Assembly (NCBI GenBank): GCA_014529385.2
Contig: CM043963.1
Span: forward strand, 94,931,912 to 94,995,911
DNA: 64,000 bases
Reading direction: 5' to 3'
DNA from: Adiantum capillus-veneris
Lineage: Eukaryota; Streptophyta; Polypodiopsida; Polypodiales; Pteridaceae
In this document: piece after piece, positions 62,051 through 64,000 of the stretch
Position numbering within the stretch: the first letter of the stretch is position 1
How the letters are laid out: each line of letters opens with the position of its first letter
Program-made: the position numbers and the translations under genes
The notes under the pieces: model-generated
The model's input: only the letters and a program-made list of their open reading frames with translations
Told to the model about the DNA's origin: nothing
Databases searched by the model: none

Positions 62051-62143
62051 ATTGCCACAAAAAAACAAAGAAAAATAAAAAGAGAAAATATTGCGTACGC
62101 AGCAACATCAACGGCTAACAACGCGGTAGTGGTTTATAAACAG

Positions 62144-62217
62144 TAAACACGGTAATAGTAGCATGAATATACCCGCGACTATTATTGTGTTACTTGCTTC
62201 TGCTATTACCGTGTTTA
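62144..62217. repeat. Inverted repeat TAAACACGGTAATAG
   Basis: Perfect 15-bp arms at 62144-62158 and 62203-62217, loop 44 bp. The adjacent sequence extends the pairing imperfectly. Confidence 0.8.
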
Positions 62218-62237
62218 TTACTGCTAAGCGCCTATTC

Positions 62238-62289
62238 AAAAATAAAGGTGCTCATTTGGGCCACCCACCAATTGAGCACCTTTATTTTT
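62238..62289. repeat. Perfect 17-bp inverted repeat (AAAAATAAAGGTGCTCA)
   Basis: Arms 62238-62254 and 62273-62289, loop 18 bp. Together with the previous hairpin it looks like a small foldback unit. A terminator role has no meaning in this nuclear context. Confidence 0.85.
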
Positions 62290-62494
62290 GACTTGCATAA
62301 AAACAATGAAACACCAGTTGTTTTTTGAAAGAGTATAAAAAGAAACAAAAAATTGAACTTGAATTTACTCTACTTGTGACAATTTAATGTGCAGAAGATC
62401 AACCATTTAAAAAAGTTACAAATAAAATGAAAATAATTGTACATACATTGTGTCACATTGGGACTTTATGAAAGTTTGGACAAATATTTTTCAT

Positions 62495-63824
62495 CTAATC
62501 CTCCTCCTCCTCCTCGTCCACAGGCACGTATATTTGATCACCTTGACTCTACATAAACCCAAACCAAATCAAACAAATATCAACATCTCAAAACAATTGA
62601 TACAAAACTATTTGTTTAAACTTACCGCTTGTAGTGATCTAACCCTCCATCGAATTGCTCACGAGAGATGTGATTGTTCTTGAACAACCATCACCAAGTT
62701 TCAAACTCTATATACCGCTCTCAAAACTTGACCATCTCTCTGGTTGGTCGACTAAGAGTGATATTTTCCTAAGTTAGAAATAATAACATCAACAAATAAT
62801 CAGCTATAATCTTTATAATCACCAATTTAGGTTATAATTTAATCAATCTTACATATTTTTCCTTTCGTGCTGCTTTGCCTCCCAAGCCATATTGCATGGG
62901 AGTTTTTTTGATCCGAGCTTTACTTTGTTTTTTGTAGGATGATCCCATTGTAGCCTGATCGCTCTTTTCTTGCATTGCCCACTCCCACTCCGCATCTACC
63001 ATGTTGCCATCGTGATAGCTCCTATCTAAATCTCTAACTTGGTTGGCCTCTGCGCGCTGTACACTGGACTGCTTGTTTTTCAAAACTGTTTTTATGTAGC
63101 CCTCCAACCACTGTTGTGAAAAATGTTGATTGGGGCATTTAGAAATCTAGTATGCAGCACGTCCTCAATGTAGTGTGATGATCCGCGTCAGTTGGTCTCT
63201 AAACTTTACAAAACAATTCTTATACGTTGAATGTATAAGAATCTGAAGATGGCATCAAAACACCCTACCCTGAGTTGTACCAAAGTCCACCTCCCCGCCA
63301 TATTTTACCTTGTAGTAGCACCCATGCGTGTTTGACACGGGTGCATTAGTATCCTCGTCCTCTACACTAGAGGCTGTACGCTTTGAAATAGGGGACTTCG
63401 TTCTCCTCCCATTACCAGAACAAGCAAAGCCATAAGATCCCCCATCACTTCGCCTCTCTTGGCGCTCGTTTCCTTGAAACAAGCGTCAACATACGCCGCT
63501 AGAAGAAGTACGCAGATGGTGTTCTAGCAAAGCAGGAGCGGAATGGAGTGGCGTGGGACCCTGTGATGCCATGGGAGTGGGACCCTGCGATGGAAGGGAG
63601 TAGGCTAATAAGAAGTGGCCGTAGACTGAGGTGCCATCAATGCGAGGCTCTGGATGTAAGGAGTCCCTCCCTGACTCCCCCATGGCATGGACCGTGGAGA
63701 AAGACCGTAGGTCGTAATCTATTGCGGAGTGTACCGGCCAAACAATGCATCCGTTGAACGGAGATACTGCTCCCACTACCACTGTTGGGGGGACCTGAGT
63801 AGAGTAGGTGTAGAATGTCCATGC
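62495..63824 (-). pseudogene. Multi-exon gene of unknown family with several stops
   Basis: Exons on minus: 63824-62853, 62768-62626 and 62546-62495. Acceptors TTAATTACAG and CTAACTTAG, donors AAATAT|GTAAGA and GCG|GTAAG; all junctions keep frame, ending in an acidic tail (VDEEEED) and TAG. The first exon stays in one frame but has TGA at 63488-63486 and 63257-63255 and further stops near 63170 and 63150. The second has two TGA codons near 62722 and 62692. Text such as SPISKRTASSVEDEDTNAP, QQWLEGYIKTVLKN and WEWAMQEKSDQ shows a nuclear-type, basic protein; no domain is recognised. All five or six stops are explainable by single C-to-T or G-to-A changes (CGA or TGG). Confidence 0.55.
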
Positions 63825-64000
63825 CTGTAATTAACAAATGTAAAACCTATAGCACTCATGGTTTAGGGTTAACTAGCCACAAATAATCTTTATTTATTTG
63901 CTTGGTCTCATCGCCTTAAGACTTGAGTCCACTGGAGGCAATGTCCATCCAAAGATGGTTGCTCCCCACACCAATTGGTCTCTCGTCTAGCATCTACATC
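63825..64000. other. Upstream intron or flank, no feature
   Basis: The sequence before the acceptor at 63825 may be an intron of the preceding pseudogene. The window ends here. Confidence 0.4.

Overview
This window looks like nuclear DNA from a land plant with a large, repeat-rich genome. The evidence is GT-AG introns, plant-type Ty3/gypsy and Ty1/copia elements primed by initiator-Met tRNA, kilobase satellite arrays and long dinucleotide runs. A fern or other seed-free plant fits best, judging by the kinds of cargo and transposase-like genes, but the sequence alone does not prove this. I see no single-copy housekeeping gene, tRNA or rRNA. Almost everything is mobile DNA or its cargo.

Left part. 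The 3' end and LTR of a decayed gypsy-like element G (from 1569) is split by a 10.1-kb terminal-inverted-repeat (TIR) DNA element, here called E (2329-12449, 22-bp perfect TIRs, 4-bp duplication TCCA). E carries an intact five-exon gene with a RING-like zinc motif, an FCP1/HAD-phosphatase-like pseudogene, a zone of long dinucleotide runs, and on the minus strand a damaged multi-exon DDE-transposase-like gene whose first intron holds a ~173-bp satellite. To its right lie a palindromic TATGCTA-AC-TAGCATA array (12.6-14.35 kb) and a broken exon (14.6-15.1 kb).

Centre. From about 15.3 to 58.2 kb there is a four-level nest, and each of the three insertion boundaries is marked by a target-site duplication. 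A minus-strand copia element C is split at 15882/57055. Inside it is B, a minus-strand gag-only element with 3.9-kb LTRs (15883-57049, duplication ATTTG). Inside the left LTR of B is A, a plus-strand gypsy element (16670-47318, duplication TCCTA). Inside the 3' LTR of A is D, a 21.9-kb TIR DNA element (24857-46763, near-perfect 30-bp TIRs, duplication CTTT).

Element D. It carries, on the minus strand, two FCP1-like genes and a gene with a ParB/sulfiredoxin-like segment, and on the plus strand a decayed DDE-type transposase-like gene. Between them are many kilobases of a palindromic satellite built on TATGGCCCTAGGGCCATA. D and E share their gross design: TIRs, a 4-bp duplication, an opposite-strand transposase-like gene, FCP1-like cargo and private palindromic repeats. 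I infer that they belong to one type of large cargo-carrying plant DNA transposon.

Right part. The copia gag/protease piece is followed by CT-rich DNA with an 77-bp inverted repeat, a CA run, a gag relic (61.4-62.05 kb), two strong hairpins, and a minus-strand multi-exon pseudogene of unknown family (62.5-63.8 kb). Most broken genes here are interrupted by a few TGA/TAG/TAA codons or one small indel in otherwise open frames, as expected for silenced, methylated transposon DNA.
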